Positions 24,273-33,905 of a stretch of 64,000 nucleotides of DNA are shown piece by piece (position 1 is the stretch's first letter; each line of letters opens with the position of its first letter). The notes beneath the pieces were generated by a model. That model ran no database searches. It had not been told where the DNA came from and saw nothing but the letters and a program-made list of their open reading frames with translations. Source of the DNA: Deltaproteobacteria bacterium. GTDB lineage: Bacteria > Myxococcota_A > Polyangia > Polyangiales > Ga0077539. Made by a program: the position numbers and the translations under genes. The stretch lies in the NCBI GenBank assembly GCA_016704445.1, contig JADJAE010000018.1, forward strand, positions 1-64,000, written 5' to 3'.

Positions 24273-25379
24273 CTACCGCTCTGTGCGAGCGCGCTTGAGC
24301 AGACGCATCGCCTCGCGCACTCGCGCCAGCACGATCTCCGGCGTCTCCGCCCCGGGCAGCACCCTCGTGCCCGCCGCGGTCACCGAGGCCCGCAGCCGTC
24401 CCTCCTGCAGCGCGAGGGCCTCCGCCGCAACGCCATCCATCACCTGCTCGGTCAGCGCGGCCACGCCCCCGGCCAGCGGCTCGGAGCGCCAGAGCGCGAA
24501 CTCACCGCCCCCGAGGCGAGCGCAGCTCACGCCCCCGGGGAGGATGCGACGGAGCCGCTCGGCCAGCGCCACGATGGCGTCGTCGCCGACGAGCTCGCCG
24601 TACTTCTGGTTGATCGCGCCGAGGCCGTCGAGGTCGAGCACCACGAGCAGCGCCTCCGGGCGACCCGCCGCCTGGGCCCACGCCTCCATGCGCCCGACCA
24701 GCCCCTGCGCGGTCGCCGCGTCGGTGAGCACGTCGATGGTCTCGAGGTGCGCCCGGATCTCGTCGACCCGCTGGGCGCGCGGAGCATCGAGCACCCCCTG
24801 CAGGATCACGCCCCCCACGCGCACCCGATCGCCGTCCTGCAGCAGCGCCTCGCGCACCCGCACGCCGTTGACGAAGGTGCCGTTGGTGCTGCCGAGATCC
24901 TTGAGCGTCCAGCCCTCCGGGCCGTGCAGGAGCGACGCGTGCCGACGAGACACCGAGCCGTCGTCGAGCACCAGCGCGTTGTCCGGCGTGCGGCCGATGA
25001 AGATCTCGCCGATGGACGCGTCGAGCGGCAGCACGCGCCCCACCAGTCGCCGCCCCTCGCGCACGTAGAGCACCATCAGCAGCGGCTGGTCGTTGGCGTC
25101 TTCCGGCGCCGCGACCCCTACCGGCTGGTGGAGGATCACCACCGCCGGGCGCAGCCGTGCGAGGAGGTTCTCCCCCTGCGGCGGGGGATCGCTGTCCGCC
25201 TCCGCGGGAGAGCTCTTCGGCACGCCCCACGGGTGCGTCTCGGCCCGGAGCGCGCGCAGCACCTCCGGGTCATCGATCGACGGCAGCCCTACCGCGAAGC
25301 GCACCGGGCGCTGGGCCCAGCGCTTGAAAACATCGTCGGCGAGGGCGGCGTCATCAGCGTTTGTGTGGTTGTCGCTCAT
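24273..25379 (-). CDS. FHA-GGDEF protein with degenerate active site
   Basis: A 368-residue protein. The FHA phosphothreonine-binding domain (about 125-205) has IGRTPDNALVLDDGSVSRRHASL and LKDLGSTNGTFVNG with the key Arg, Ser, His and Asn residues. The GGDEF domain (about 215-360) has LVVLDLDGLGAINQKYGELVGDDAIVALAERLR but the signature reads GGGEF in ARLGGGEFALW: the third residue, normally Asp or Glu for Mg2+-GTP, is Gly. Diguanylate cyclase activity is therefore doubtful; a nucleotide-binding or protein-binding role is more likely. No receiver, no membrane helix. It sits between hemC and mreB on the same strand. Confidence 0.88.
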   Translation of the reverse strand: MSDNHTNADDAALADDVFKRWAQRPVRFAVGLPSIDDPEVLRALRAETHPWGVPKSSPAEADSDPPPQGENLLARLRPAVVILHQPVGVAAPEDANDQPLLMVLYVREGRRLVGRVLPLDASIGEIFIGRTPDNALVLDDGSVSRRHASLLHGPEGWTLKDLGSTNGTFVNGVRVREALLQDGDRVRVGGVILQGVLDAPRAQRVDEIRAHLETIDVLTDAATAQGLVGRMEAWAQAAGRPEALLVVLDLDGLGAINQKYGELVGDDAIVALAERLRRILPGGVSCARLGGGEFALWRSEPLAGGVAALTEQVMDGVAAEALALQEGRLRASVTAAGTRVLPGAETPEIVLARVREAMRLLKRARTER

Positions 25380-25483
25380 CTTGGGCTTCGGATCTCCACG
25401 CTTCCACGACTAGACGGGAGCCAGCAACCGCCTATGTCGGGAGACCGGCGCCAAGGTCGGCGCACCGTCGGGCGCGATCGGGC

Positions 25484-26389
25484 TCAGTCCCCGACCGCCG
25501 CCCGCAGCGCAGCCCCGACCCGCGCGCCCAGCGCCCTGGCGCCGGTGGCGTCCTTCACGGCCGAGCTCTCCTGGTGCCGGGCCTGCGCGTCACCCGTCGG
25601 GTGCGCGTAGAAGCCCTCCAGGCGCATGACCCCGGTCGCGGCGTCGAGCCGTGCGAGCGCCCCGAGCGGCGTCCCGCAATCGCCGAAGAGGGCGCCCAGC
25701 ACCGCGCGCTCGGCCTCGGTCTCCAGCGACGTCACCTCGTCGTGCAGGCGCCCCACGATGGCCCTCGCCGGAGCGTCGTCCGCGCGCGTCTGCAGCGCGA
25801 GCGCGCCCTGCGCCACCGCCGGAACCATCACCCCCTCGAGCAGCACCCGCGCCGGCGAGAGCCCGAGCCGCCGAAGCCCCGCCTCGGCCAGGATGATCGC
25901 GTCGAAATCCCCCGCCTCCAGCCGCCGAAGCCGCGTGTCGACGTTGCCGCGCAGCAGCAGCACCTCCAGGTCGGGCCGCGCCGCCTTCAGCGTGCGCGAG
26001 CGCCGCAGCGAGCTCGTGCCCACCCTCGCCCCCTTCGGGAGCGCGTCGAGCCCCACGCCGCCCGGCGTCACCAGCGCGTCCCACGGGCTCTCCCGCTTCG
26101 GAGCCGCCGCCATCGCGAGCCCCGCCGCCATCTGCGCCGGGAGGTCTTTCATGGAGTGCACCGCGAGGTCGGCCCGCCCCTCCAGCAGCGCCTCCTCGAT
26201 CTCGCGCACGAACAGCCCCTTGCCGCCGACCTCCGAGAGCGCGCGGTCGAGCACCCGGTCGCCCTGGGTCACCACCTGCACCTCCTCCACCTGGAGGCCG
26301 CTTACCATGTCCTGTAAGATTCGCGCGACCTGCCGGCTCTGCGCCAGCGCGAGCGCGCTCCTACGGGTGGCCAGTCGAAGCACCGTCAT
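25484..26389 (-). CDS. hemC: Porphobilinogen deaminase (hydroxymethylbilane synthase)
   Basis: A 301-residue enzyme that condenses four porphobilinogens into hydroxymethylbilane. Features are the N-terminal ATRRSALALAQSRQV, the active-site HSMKDLPA motif with the catalytic Asp, RGNVDTRLRRLEAGDFDAIILAEAGLRRLG, and the cofactor-binding Cys in FGDCGTPLGA. The start overlaps the hemA stop by four bases (ATGA). One dispersed palindrome (26302-26317) lies in the gene and uses a TTA codon. The stop is 104 bases before the FHA-GGDEF gene. Confidence 0.96.
   Translation of the reverse strand: MTVLRLATRRSALALAQSRQVARILQDMVSGLQVEEVQVVTQGDRVLDRALSEVGGKGLFVREIEEALLEGRADLAVHSMKDLPAQMAAGLAMAAAPKRESPWDALVTPGGVGLDALPKGARVGTSSLRRSRTLKAARPDLEVLLLRGNVDTRLRRLEAGDFDAIILAEAGLRRLGLSPARVLLEGVMVPAVAQGALALQTRADDAPARAIVGRLHDEVTSLETEAERAVLGALFGDCGTPLGALARLDAATGVMRLEGFYAHPTGDAQARHQESSAVKDATGARALGARVGAALRAAVGD
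26302..26317. repeat. Dispersed palindrome TTAC-N8-GTAA (exact), in hemC
   Basis: Exact copy; uses TTA and GTA codons on the minus strand (ILQDMVS). Confidence 0.8.
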
Positions 26390-27729
26390 CTTCCGTTTCC
26401 TGCCTTGGCCTTCGCCGTCATCTCGCCCTGCACCCGCATTCGGGTCACCTCGCCGCGGGGATCCGCGGGCTCGGCGTCGAGCGCGAACAGCGACCTCGCC
26501 GCGCGCATCACATCGTCGCCGTCGGAGCTCGCCGCGGCGGACTTCAGCGCCACCGTGGGCGCGTGCAGCAGCTTGTTGGTCAGCGCGTCGAGCATCGCCT
26601 CCACCGCCGCCCGGTCGCCCGCCGGGAGGTGCCGCAGCTTGCCCGAGAGCGAGCGCTCGAGCTCCGCCGCCGCGGCCTCCTGGAACCTCCGTCGCAGCGC
26701 CACGATGGTCGGCCCGGCGCTCCGCTGCGCGAGCTCCTCCGCGCGAAATGCCGAGAGTTCCTCAGCGATCACCCGCTCGGCCTCGATGGTGGCGACCGAG
26801 CGCCCGTGTCCTCCCTCCGCCACCGCCCGCTCGAGGTCGTCGACGTTGTAGAGGAACACGCTGTCGAGGTCCCCCGCCGCGGGCTCGACGTTGCGCGGCA
26901 CCGCGATGTCGATGAGGAAGAGCCCACGGCCGCGCCGCGCCTTCATCACCGTCGCCACGTCGTGCCGCGTGAGCAGGTAGCCGCTCGCGCCGGTCGAGCA
27001 GACCGCCACGTCGACGTGCTGAAGCAGCATCCCGAGGTCGGTCAGCGGGTGCGCCGTCGCGCCGTACTCCCGGGCGAGCGCCTCGGCCCGGTCGAAGCTC
27101 CGGTTGGCAATGAGGAGCGAAGCCCCCGCGCGGGCCAGCGTGCGCGCGGCCCCGAGGGCCATCTTCCCCGCGCCCACCACCAGCACCTTGCGGCCCATGA
27201 GGTCGCCGAAGATGCCTCGCGCGAGATCGACCGCCACGCTCGCGACGGACACCTGCCCCTCCGCGATGCCCGTCTCCGTGCGCACCCGCTTGGCCGTCTG
27301 GAACGCCCGGGCCATCACCCGACCGAGCCGCCCCCGCAGAGCGCCCGCCGAGCGCGCCGCGGCGACGGCCTCTTTTACCTGACCAAGTATCTGCGGCTCG
27401 CCCACCACCAGCGAGTCGAGGCTCGCGCAGACCCGAAACGCGTGCTGCACCGCCGCCTCGCCGCGGTGCTCGTAGAGCGTCACCCCGCTGCCGCCCCGCG
27501 CCTGCATGTGCCGCCGCAGCTCGCCCGCCACCGACTCGGCCTCCGCGCCCGCCGCGTAGAGTTCCACCCGGTTGCAGGTCGCGACCACCACCGCCTCGCG
27601 CACGCCCTCGAGCGCCAGCACGGCGCGCACGGCGTCCTCGAGGCCGTCCGGAGGCACCGCGAGGCGCTCCCTCGCCTCCACCGGCGCGGTGCGGTGGTTG
27701 AGCCCCACGACCACGACGCCCTCGGTCAT
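26386..27729 (-). CDS. hemA: Glutamyl-tRNA reductase
   Basis: A 447-residue HemA catalysing the first committed step of C5-pathway tetrapyrrole synthesis. The catalytic Cys is in VVATCNRVELY, followed by SLDSLVVGEPQILGQVKEA, the NADPH-binding VLVVGAGKMALGAARTL and IDIAVPRNVEPA. The C-terminal dimerisation helices follow. ATG at 27729 overlaps the hemX stop by four bases; a longer reading upstream is a shadow. A TTAC-N8-GTAT site (27375-27390) makes it use a rare ATA codon. Confidence 0.97.
   Translation of the reverse strand: MTEGVVVVGLNHRTAPVEARERLAVPPDGLEDAVRAVLALEGVREAVVVATCNRVELYAAGAEAESVAGELRRHMQARGGSGVTLYEHRGEAAVQHAFRVCASLDSLVVGEPQILGQVKEAVAAARSAGALRGRLGRVMARAFQTAKRVRTETGIAEGQVSVASVAVDLARGIFGDLMGRKVLVVGAGKMALGAARTLARAGASLLIANRSFDRAEALAREYGATAHPLTDLGMLLQHVDVAVCSTGASGYLLTRHDVATVMKARRGRGLFLIDIAVPRNVEPAAGDLDSVFLYNVDDLERAVAEGGHGRSVATIEAERVIAEELSAFRAEELAQRSAGPTIVALRRRFQEAAAAELERSLSGKLRHLPAGDRAAVEAMLDALTNKLLHAPTVALKSAAASSDGDDVMRAARSLFALDAEPADPRGEVTRMRVQGEMTAKAKAGNGR
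27375..27390. repeat. Dispersed palindrome TTAC-N8-GTAT, in hemA
   Basis: One outer base differs; forces ATA and GTA codons in the conserved PQILGQVKEA segment. Confidence 0.7.
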
Positions 27730-28532
27730 AGCCGGGCCCCGCGCACGAAGTACCCGACCAGGACCATCACCGCGCTGGCGTACCCGACGATGGTTCCGAT
27801 GGCGGCGCGGTGCCCTCGCCAGCCGGCCAGCAGCCGGAGCGCCAGCACCGCCGCGAACACCGCCCAGACCCCGAGCGCGAGGTAGTGGCGCCACGAGACG
27901 ATGGGGATGCCGCGCCCGACCTCCTGCAGCCCGGCGGAGAGGCCCGTGACGAGGCCCAGCGTGAGCGCCGGGAGGCCGAGCGCGATGCTCCGGAAGCTCG
28001 CGACGTCCAGCACCTCCAGCGGCGGCAGGCGCTGGAACATCCCGCGCAGCCGCTTCTGTCGCACCTCCCGCTCCTGGACGAGGTAGGCCGCGGCGAGGGC
28101 GAAGGCGACGGTGAACGCCGCCGTGCCCAGGATGGTCGAGCCCACATGGACGCCGAGCAGCGCCCCGCTGAGCGGAGCCGCGGGCTGCGCGTCGACGCCC
28201 TGCGAGGCCAGCAGCATGAGCAGCGTGAGCGGCGCGACGAAGACCCCGAGCGTCTCCAGCCGACGACCAAGGAGGCGAAGCGCGAAGGCCACCCCGGCCA
28301 CGAGCAGGGCGAGCGTCGAGAGGCCCTCGTGGATGCCCGCAAAGGGCCCCCGGCCCAGGGTCACCCAGCGAAGGATGTCGTGCGTGAGGTGCGCGGCCAT
28401 GGCGGCGCCGAGACTCACCGTCGCCACGCGACGCGATGGCAGCGTCGAGGCCACGCCCACGAGGTACGTGAGCATCAGCACCGTCGCGATGAGGTAGAGC
28501 AGCGCCGCCGCCGCGAGGAACCCGACGAGCAT
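27726..28532 (-). CDS. HemX/CcsA-type cytochrome c assembly membrane protein
   Basis: A 268-residue protein with eight likely membrane helices. It resembles the CcsA/CcmC cytochrome c assembly domain: conserved His near LTHDILRWVTLGRGPFAGIHEGLSTLAL, LGVHVGSTILGTAAFTVAFALAAAYLVQE and a later WRHYLALGVW segment. The usual WWD-type motif is weak (IHEG in its place), as in HemX proteins encoded with hemA. It precedes hemA with a four-base overlap, as in several bacterial hemX-hemA operons. It probably helps haem delivery or HemA stability. Confidence 0.8.
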   Translation of the reverse strand: MLVGFLAAAALLYLIATVLMLTYLVGVASTLPSRRVATVSLGAAMAAHLTHDILRWVTLGRGPFAGIHEGLSTLALLVAGVAFALRLLGRRLETLGVFVAPLTLLMLLASQGVDAQPAAPLSGALLGVHVGSTILGTAAFTVAFALAAAYLVQEREVRQKRLRGMFQRLPPLEVLDVASFRSIALGLPALTLGLVTGLSAGLQEVGRGIPIVSWRHYLALGVWAVFAAVLALRLLAGWRGHRAAIGTIVGYASAVMVLVGYFVRGARL

Positions 28533-28538
28533 GGGGAG

Positions 28539-28967
28539 CTACTTCACGTTGTTGAGGAAGAACGCCTGCAGCGCCAGGATGGTCTGCCGCTGCTGTTTCT
28601 GGGTCTCGGGCGTCACCGGGACTTCTGTCGGAGGCGGCGTGGTCTCGCGCTCGGCCCGGGCGACCTGCGCCACCGGACGGCCCACGAAGCCCGGCTGCAC
28701 CTCGTAGGCGAGCTCTCCCAGCACCACCGAGTCGGACATGTACTCGCCGCCCATGGCCGCGAGCTGCACGAGGTCCTTCACCCGCCCGACGAGCCCCTCG
28801 GCGTCGTCGCCGCCGGAGACCTCGGAGAGGAAGCGCACGCCCTCCAGGAGCTGGAAGCGCCGGCCGCCGACCTTGTCAATGAGCACGTCACCCTGGATGT
28901 CAGCGCGGCCCTCGCCGATCCACGAGTCGAGGGCCTCCTGGGAGAGGAAGATCCTGCTGGGATTCAT
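28539..28967 (-). CDS. Hypothetical protein, unknown
   Basis: A 142-residue soluble protein. The first 100 residues hold a compact region (RIFLSQEALDSWIGEGRADIQGDVLI, FQLLEGVRFLSEVSGGDDAEGLVGRVK) reminiscent of uncharacterised myxobacterial proteins; the tail is Pro/Thr/Glu-rich and ends in a helix. There is no catalytic motif. ATG at 28967 is the first start giving a clean N-terminus. Six bases separate its stop from hemX. Confidence 0.65.
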   Translation of the reverse strand: MNPSRIFLSQEALDSWIGEGRADIQGDVLIDKVGGRRFQLLEGVRFLSEVSGGDDAEGLVGRVKDLVQLAAMGGEYMSDSVVLGELAYEVQPGFVGRPVAQVARAERETTPPPTEVPVTPETQKQQRQTILALQAFFLNNVK

Positions 28968-29017
28968 CGACGACGACGATACTCCTCGGGTCGCCTCGGA
29001 GCACGCACAGACCTCGC

Positions 29018-30310
29018 TCACACCAGGATCCGCATGGGGTTCTCGACCAGGCCCCGCAGCGCGAGCAGCCACTTCGCCCCGAGGGCCCCGTCGACGACCC
29101 GGTGGTCGCACGAGAGGGTCACCGCGCAGCGCTTGCCCGGCACCACCGCGCCGGCCTTCACCACCGGCACGTCGCGCACCGCCCCCACCGCCAGGATCAT
29201 GCTCTCCGGCGGGTTGATCACCGCCGCGAAGCGGTCGATCTGGAACATCCCCAGGTTCGAGAGCGAGAAGGTTCCGCCGGTCATCTCCTCGGGCGTGAGC
29301 TTGCGCGCCCGGGCCTTCGCCACGAGCTCCTTGGTGGCCCTGGCGATGGCGCTGAGGGAGAGCCGGTCGGCGTCGCGCAGCACCGGCGTCAGCAGCCCGT
29401 CCTCGATGGACACCGCCACGGAGACGTCAGCCCGGTCGTACTGCACCACCTGGCCGTCGATCCACGACGAGTTGGCCTCCGGCACCGCCCGCAGCGCCAG
29501 GGCGCAGGCGCGAAGCAGCAGGTCGTTGACGGAGACCTTCGTCTCCGGCGTCGAACCCTGGTTTACCTGTTCACGTAAGGCGACCAGCGCCTCGACGTCG
29601 AGGTCGACCTCCAGGTAGAAGTGCGGCACGGTCTGCTTCGACTCGACGAGCCGACGCGCGATGACCTTGCGCATCGGCGACGCCGGCCGCGCGACGTCCC
29701 CCGGCCGGAGCGCGAGGCTCTTCGGCCGCGTGACGTCCGCCTCGGTCACTCGACCGTGCGCGCCCGACCCGGGGACCGCGTCGAGGTCGACCGCGCGCTC
29801 CCGGGCGATGCGCCGCACGCGCGGGCTGCTGGGCGCCAGGATCGCCCCGGCCACCCCGCGCTCGCCCTTCACCGCAGCGTCCCCGGGGGAGCCTGCGGGC
29901 GTGGCGGGCGGCGGGCGCGTGGGCTGCTCGCTGGTCGGCGTCGGGGGCGCCGCCTCGAGGGTGGGGCTCACGGGCGCCCTCTTCGCGGGCGGCGCCTCGA
30001 CAGCGGGGGCCGCGGGCGTGCTCGCCGCGGGCGCGGCGCCGACGGACGCGAGCAGCGCGCTGATGTCCTCGCCCGGCGAGCCGAAGATGGCGACCGGCTG
30101 CCCCAGCTTCAGGACGGCCCCTTCGGGGACGAGCAGCTTCAGCAGCGTCCCCTTGTCGAAGCTGCGAAACTCCATGGTCGCCTTGTCGGTCTCGACCTCC
30201 GCGAGCAGGTCATCGACGCCGACGGCGTCGCCCTCCCTGCGCGACCAGCGCACGAGCGTGCCCTCCTCCATGGTCGGGGAGAGCTTGGGGAGTTCGATGA
30301 TCTTCGCCAC
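29018..30310 (-). CDS. pdhC: Dihydrolipoamide acetyltransferase (pyruvate dehydrogenase E2)
   Basis: A 430-residue E2 with one lipoyl domain (1-85; lipoylated K43 in VETDKATMEF), an Ala/Pro linker, a peripheral subunit-binding domain (about 168-205, SPRVRRIARERAVDLDAVPGSGAHGRV) and the CoA acetyltransferase core with HRVVDGALGAKWL (HxxxDG active site). It transfers acetyl to CoA in the complex. No E3 (lipoamide dehydrogenase) gene is in the window. One dispersed palindrome (29563-29578) uses TTA and GTA codons. It follows pdhB on the minus strand after a 24-base gap. Confidence 0.95.
   Translation of the reverse strand: MAKIIELPKLSPTMEEGTLVRWSRREGDAVGVDDLLAEVETDKATMEFRSFDKGTLLKLLVPEGAVLKLGQPVAIFGSPGEDISALLASVGAAPAASTPAAPAVEAPPAKRAPVSPTLEAAPPTPTSEQPTRPPPATPAGSPGDAAVKGERGVAGAILAPSSPRVRRIARERAVDLDAVPGSGAHGRVTEADVTRPKSLALRPGDVARPASPMRKVIARRLVESKQTVPHFYLEVDLDVEALVALREQVNQGSTPETKVSVNDLLLRACALALRAVPEANSSWIDGQVVQYDRADVSVAVSIEDGLLTPVLRDADRLSLSAIARATKELVAKARARKLTPEEMTGGTFSLSNLGMFQIDRFAAVINPPESMILAVGAVRDVPVVKAGAVVPGKRCAVTLSCDHRVVDGALGAKWLLALRGLVENPMRILV
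29563..29578. repeat. Dispersed palindrome TTAC-N8-GTAA (exact), in pdhC
   Basis: Exact copy; uses TTA and GTA codons on the minus strand (ALREQVNQ). Confidence 0.8.
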
Positions 30311-30334
30311 GATGCACTCCTACGCTTCGGCCAC

Positions 30335-31304
30335 TTACCAGGCGAGCACCGCGCGCACGCCGCGCACCACGGTGTCCACCGACGGGATCGTCAAATCTTC
30401 GAGGTGCTTGTTGTAGGGCATCGACGCGTCGCGCCCGGTCACCCGCAGCACCGGACCCTTGAGCGCGCCGAAGGCGTCGCGCTGGATGCGGTCGACCACC
30501 TCCGCGCCGACGCCGCCGTAGGGCCAGGCCTCCTGCACCACCAGCGCGCGCCCGGTCTTCTCCACGCTCGCGAGCGCCGGGCCCAGGTCGAGCGGGCGCA
30601 GGCTGCGCAGGTCGATCACCGCGCACTCGACGCCCTCCTTCGCGAGGATCTCGCACGCCGGCAGCACCATGTGGAGCATCTTCCCCCAGGTGACGATGGT
30701 GACCGCGTCGCCGTCGCGCACCTGGGCGCTCAGGCCGATGGGCACGAGGTGGTCGCCATCAGGCACCTCGCCCTTGAGCCCGTAGAGCCGCTCGTCTTCG
30801 AGCACCAGCACGGGGTTGTCGTCGCGGATGGCGCTCTTCAAGAGCCCCTTGGCGTCGGCCACGGTCGCGGGCGCCACCACCTTGAGCCCTGGGATGTGCG
30901 TGTAGAACGCCTCCCAGCACTGCGAGTGCTGCGCCCCGGTCTGCCTCGCCGCGCCGTTGGGACCGCGGAACACGATCGGGCACGCGAACTGCCCGCCGGA
31001 CATCTGTCGGATCTTCGCCGCGTGGTTGATGATCTGGTCGAAGGCCACGGCGCTGAAGTTCCAGGTCATGAACTCGATGATGGGTCGGAGCCCCACCATG
31101 GCCGCGCCCACGCCGACGCCCGCGAAGCCCTCCTCGGTGATGGGTGTGTCGACGACCCGGCGCGCGCCGAAGCGCTCGAGGAGCCCCTCGGTCACCTTGT
31201 ACGCGCCCTGGTAGTACCCGACCTCCTCGCCCATCAGGAACACGCGATCATCGCGGTCCATCTCCTCGGCGATGGCCTCTCGAAGGGCCTCGCGGTACCG
31301 CAGT

Positions 31305-31312
<8 letters not shown>
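30335..31312 (-). CDS. pdhB: Pyruvate dehydrogenase E1 component beta subunit
   Basis: A 325-residue transketolase-like beta subunit. Signature segments are the LREAIAEEMDRDDRVFLMGEEVGYYQGAYKVT N-terminus with the Glu that activates thiamine diphosphate, then ITEEGFAGVGVGAAMVGLRPIIEFMTWNF and VVQEAWPYGGVGAEV. It pairs with E1 alpha to decarboxylate pyruvate. The start overlaps the alpha gene's stop by eight bases. Confidence 0.96.
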
Positions 31313-32264
<952 letters not shown>

Positions 32265-32399
32265 GTCCCCTCGAAGGTCAGGGCGGTCTGCGCCGACGGC
32301 GAATCGGGTGACTCGCGCGGCGTGCGCAACATAGGGAATGCGAGGGGCGAATGGAAGACGTCGCTGCGCGACGAAGAGCGGAGGGGGAGAGAGCCCGGA

Positions 32400-33515
32400 T
32401 CAGAACATGCCGAAGCGGCCGCGCGGGCTCTGATCGTTGCGGGTACGGATCACGCCGCCGCCGCCGCCAGAGCGCCCGGAGGCGATCTCGTAGATCTTGT
32501 CGAGCGAGAACACGGTCTGGAGGTAGAAGCGCGAGTCCTGGTACGGGGCGTAGAAGGGGTTGCCGTAGGTGCCGTCTGCGTTGAGCAGGTTGCGGAACAC
32601 CTGATAGCCCACCTCGGCGGTGAACCAGGGCGTCGCGATCCAGTCGACCCAGGCCGCGAAGATGGTGTTGGTGCGGACGGCGGTCGGGTTGTTGTGCATC
32701 AGCAGCGCGTTGTCGGCGCCCTGGTACGGGAAGATGTGCTGCATCGAGAAGAACACGCCGGGGGAGATGTGCTCCCAGCTCTGCGCCAGGATGAGCGCCC
32801 AGGACACGGTGTTGGCGGGGTTGAAGAGCCCGGAGAGCTGCTCGTTGCAGCCGCCTCCGTTACCCGCGCCGAAGCACGTCGCGCGGTTGGCCGGCGCGGT
32901 GCGAACGCCGGGGGTCGTGTACTCGTAGAGCGGGTGCGTGAACGTCGCGTTGGCGATGATGTCGAGCTCGCCGCCCAGCACATGCTCGATGCCGTAGGCG
33001 CCCTGCACCACGAGACCCGGCGTGACGATCATCGTGCGCGCGCGGGACTCGACGGAGACCGGGAAGATGAGGCGGGGGGCGACCCAGAACTTCACCGCGC
33101 CGCCGAGCGGCGGAATGCCGGTGATCCAGAGGTCGAGGTTCATGTCGCCGAAGCGCGGCTCGTTGCGAGTCGTCGTGTTGTCGGCGTTGGTGAACTCGTA
33201 GCTGAACGCGATGCCGGCGCGGAGCTGCAGCATGCGGTTGAAGGTCCAGCGAGGACGGAGCGCGATCGACATGTCGACCGTGTCGTTGGCGGACTGGTTG
33301 AGGTCTCGGATGATCGTCGGCAGCGTCAGGCCGAAGGTGGCCAGGAGCTGCGTCTGTCGCCACGGCAGCGGCGCCGGTCGTGCCCGAGCCGGGGCCGGGG
33401 CCGGGGCCGGGTGCGGCGTGGCGGCCGGCGCGGCGGGGGTCTGCGCGGCCGCGGTGCTCGTCGCCGAGAATCCCGCGAGCAGCGCGGCGGCCTGAACCAA
33501 CTTCCTCATCGACAT
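32400..33515 (-). CDS. Outer-membrane beta-barrel protein, unknown
   Basis: A 371-residue exported protein. A signal peptide (KLVQAAALLAGFSATSTAAAQ) is followed by a Pro/Ala-rich linker and an all-beta body with alternating aromatic strands (RWTFNRMLQLRAGIAFSYEF, NLDLWITGIPPLGG, AVKFWVAPRLIFPVS, FTAEVGYQVFRNL), ending in FGMF as in outer-membrane barrels. It resembles uncharacterised transporter-type barrels. ATG at 33515 is chosen because a GGGAGAG box lies about nine bases upstream; 33509 is also possible. Confidence 0.75.
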   Translation of the reverse strand: MSMRKLVQAAALLAGFSATSTAAAQTPAAPAATPHPAPAPAPARARPAPLPWRQTQLLATFGLTLPTIIRDLNQSANDTVDMSIALRPRWTFNRMLQLRAGIAFSYEFTNADNTTTRNEPRFGDMNLDLWITGIPPLGGAVKFWVAPRLIFPVSVESRARTMIVTPGLVVQGAYGIEHVLGGELDIIANATFTHPLYEYTTPGVRTAPANRATCFGAGNGGGCNEQLSGLFNPANTVSWALILAQSWEHISPGVFFSMQHIFPYQGADNALLMHNNPTAVRTNTIFAAWVDWIATPWFTAEVGYQVFRNLLNADGTYGNPFYAPYQDSRFYLQTVFSLDKIYEIASGRSGGGGGVIRTRNDQSPRGRFGMF

Positions 33516-33595
33516 CACTCGAGCTCTCCCAGAGGCGATCGGAGTCGACCGCCAGACCATTGAGGGTTGCGGACATCACCCGCCCGCGACCGCGT

Positions 33596-33601
33596 TGTCA
33601 A
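33596..33601 (-). promoter_or_regulatory. Possible -35 box for the outer-membrane protein gene
   Basis: A perfect TTGACA on the minus strand about 85 bases upstream of the start at 33515. The expected -10 (TGATGT after 17 bases) is poor. Confidence 0.3.
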
Positions 33602-33738
33602 CAGCGGTCGCCGAACGTCGTGCGCGGGTGTTGTTCAAGAAATAGACCGCGCGGAATCACTGCGCGATCATGAGCGCGCTGGCTCCGCCGTCAGGTTGCT
33701 AACGGCGCGGCCGCTAGGGACCCGTAGCGCCCCGGGGA

Positions 33739-33754
33739 ATACCCGGAGCGGTAC
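33739..33754. repeat. Weak dispersed palindrome ATAC-N8-GTAC, intergenic
   Basis: Two outer bases differ. The only copy outside a gene, just after the stop of the 35-residue frame. Confidence 0.4.
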
Positions 33755-33758
33755 TCGG

Positions 33759-33866
33759 TCAGCCGTCGCTGCCGCGGTCGTTGGGGGGGATCTTGCCGCC
33801 GAGGTACATCAGTCCGCCGACGAGGAGGAAGACGACGAGGAGGGCGACGAGCTTGGGCCAGAGCAT
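33759..33866 (-). CDS. 35-residue single-helix membrane peptide
   Basis: A small open frame just downstream of the ExbD gene, starting at ATG 33866. It begins MLWPKLVALLVVFLLVGG and ends GGKIPPNDRGSDG: one membrane helix followed by a short charged tail, somewhat like the C-terminal part of DUF2905 proteins. Third codon positions are mostly G/C as in real genes here. No ribosome-binding site is visible, so it would rely on coupling to the upstream gene. Confidence 0.45.
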   Translation of the reverse strand: MLWPKLVALLVVFLLVGGLMYLGGKIPPNDRGSDG

Positions 33867-33905
33867 CGGAGGGATCTTTTGGGGGGGTGAGAGGGCGCCC
33901 TCGGC

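Noticed and set aside
4303..31217. GTAC-N8-GTAG sites at 4303, 18229 and 31202
   Set aside because: They share the TAC-N8-GTA core but have G at both outer positions; about three such cores are expected by chance.
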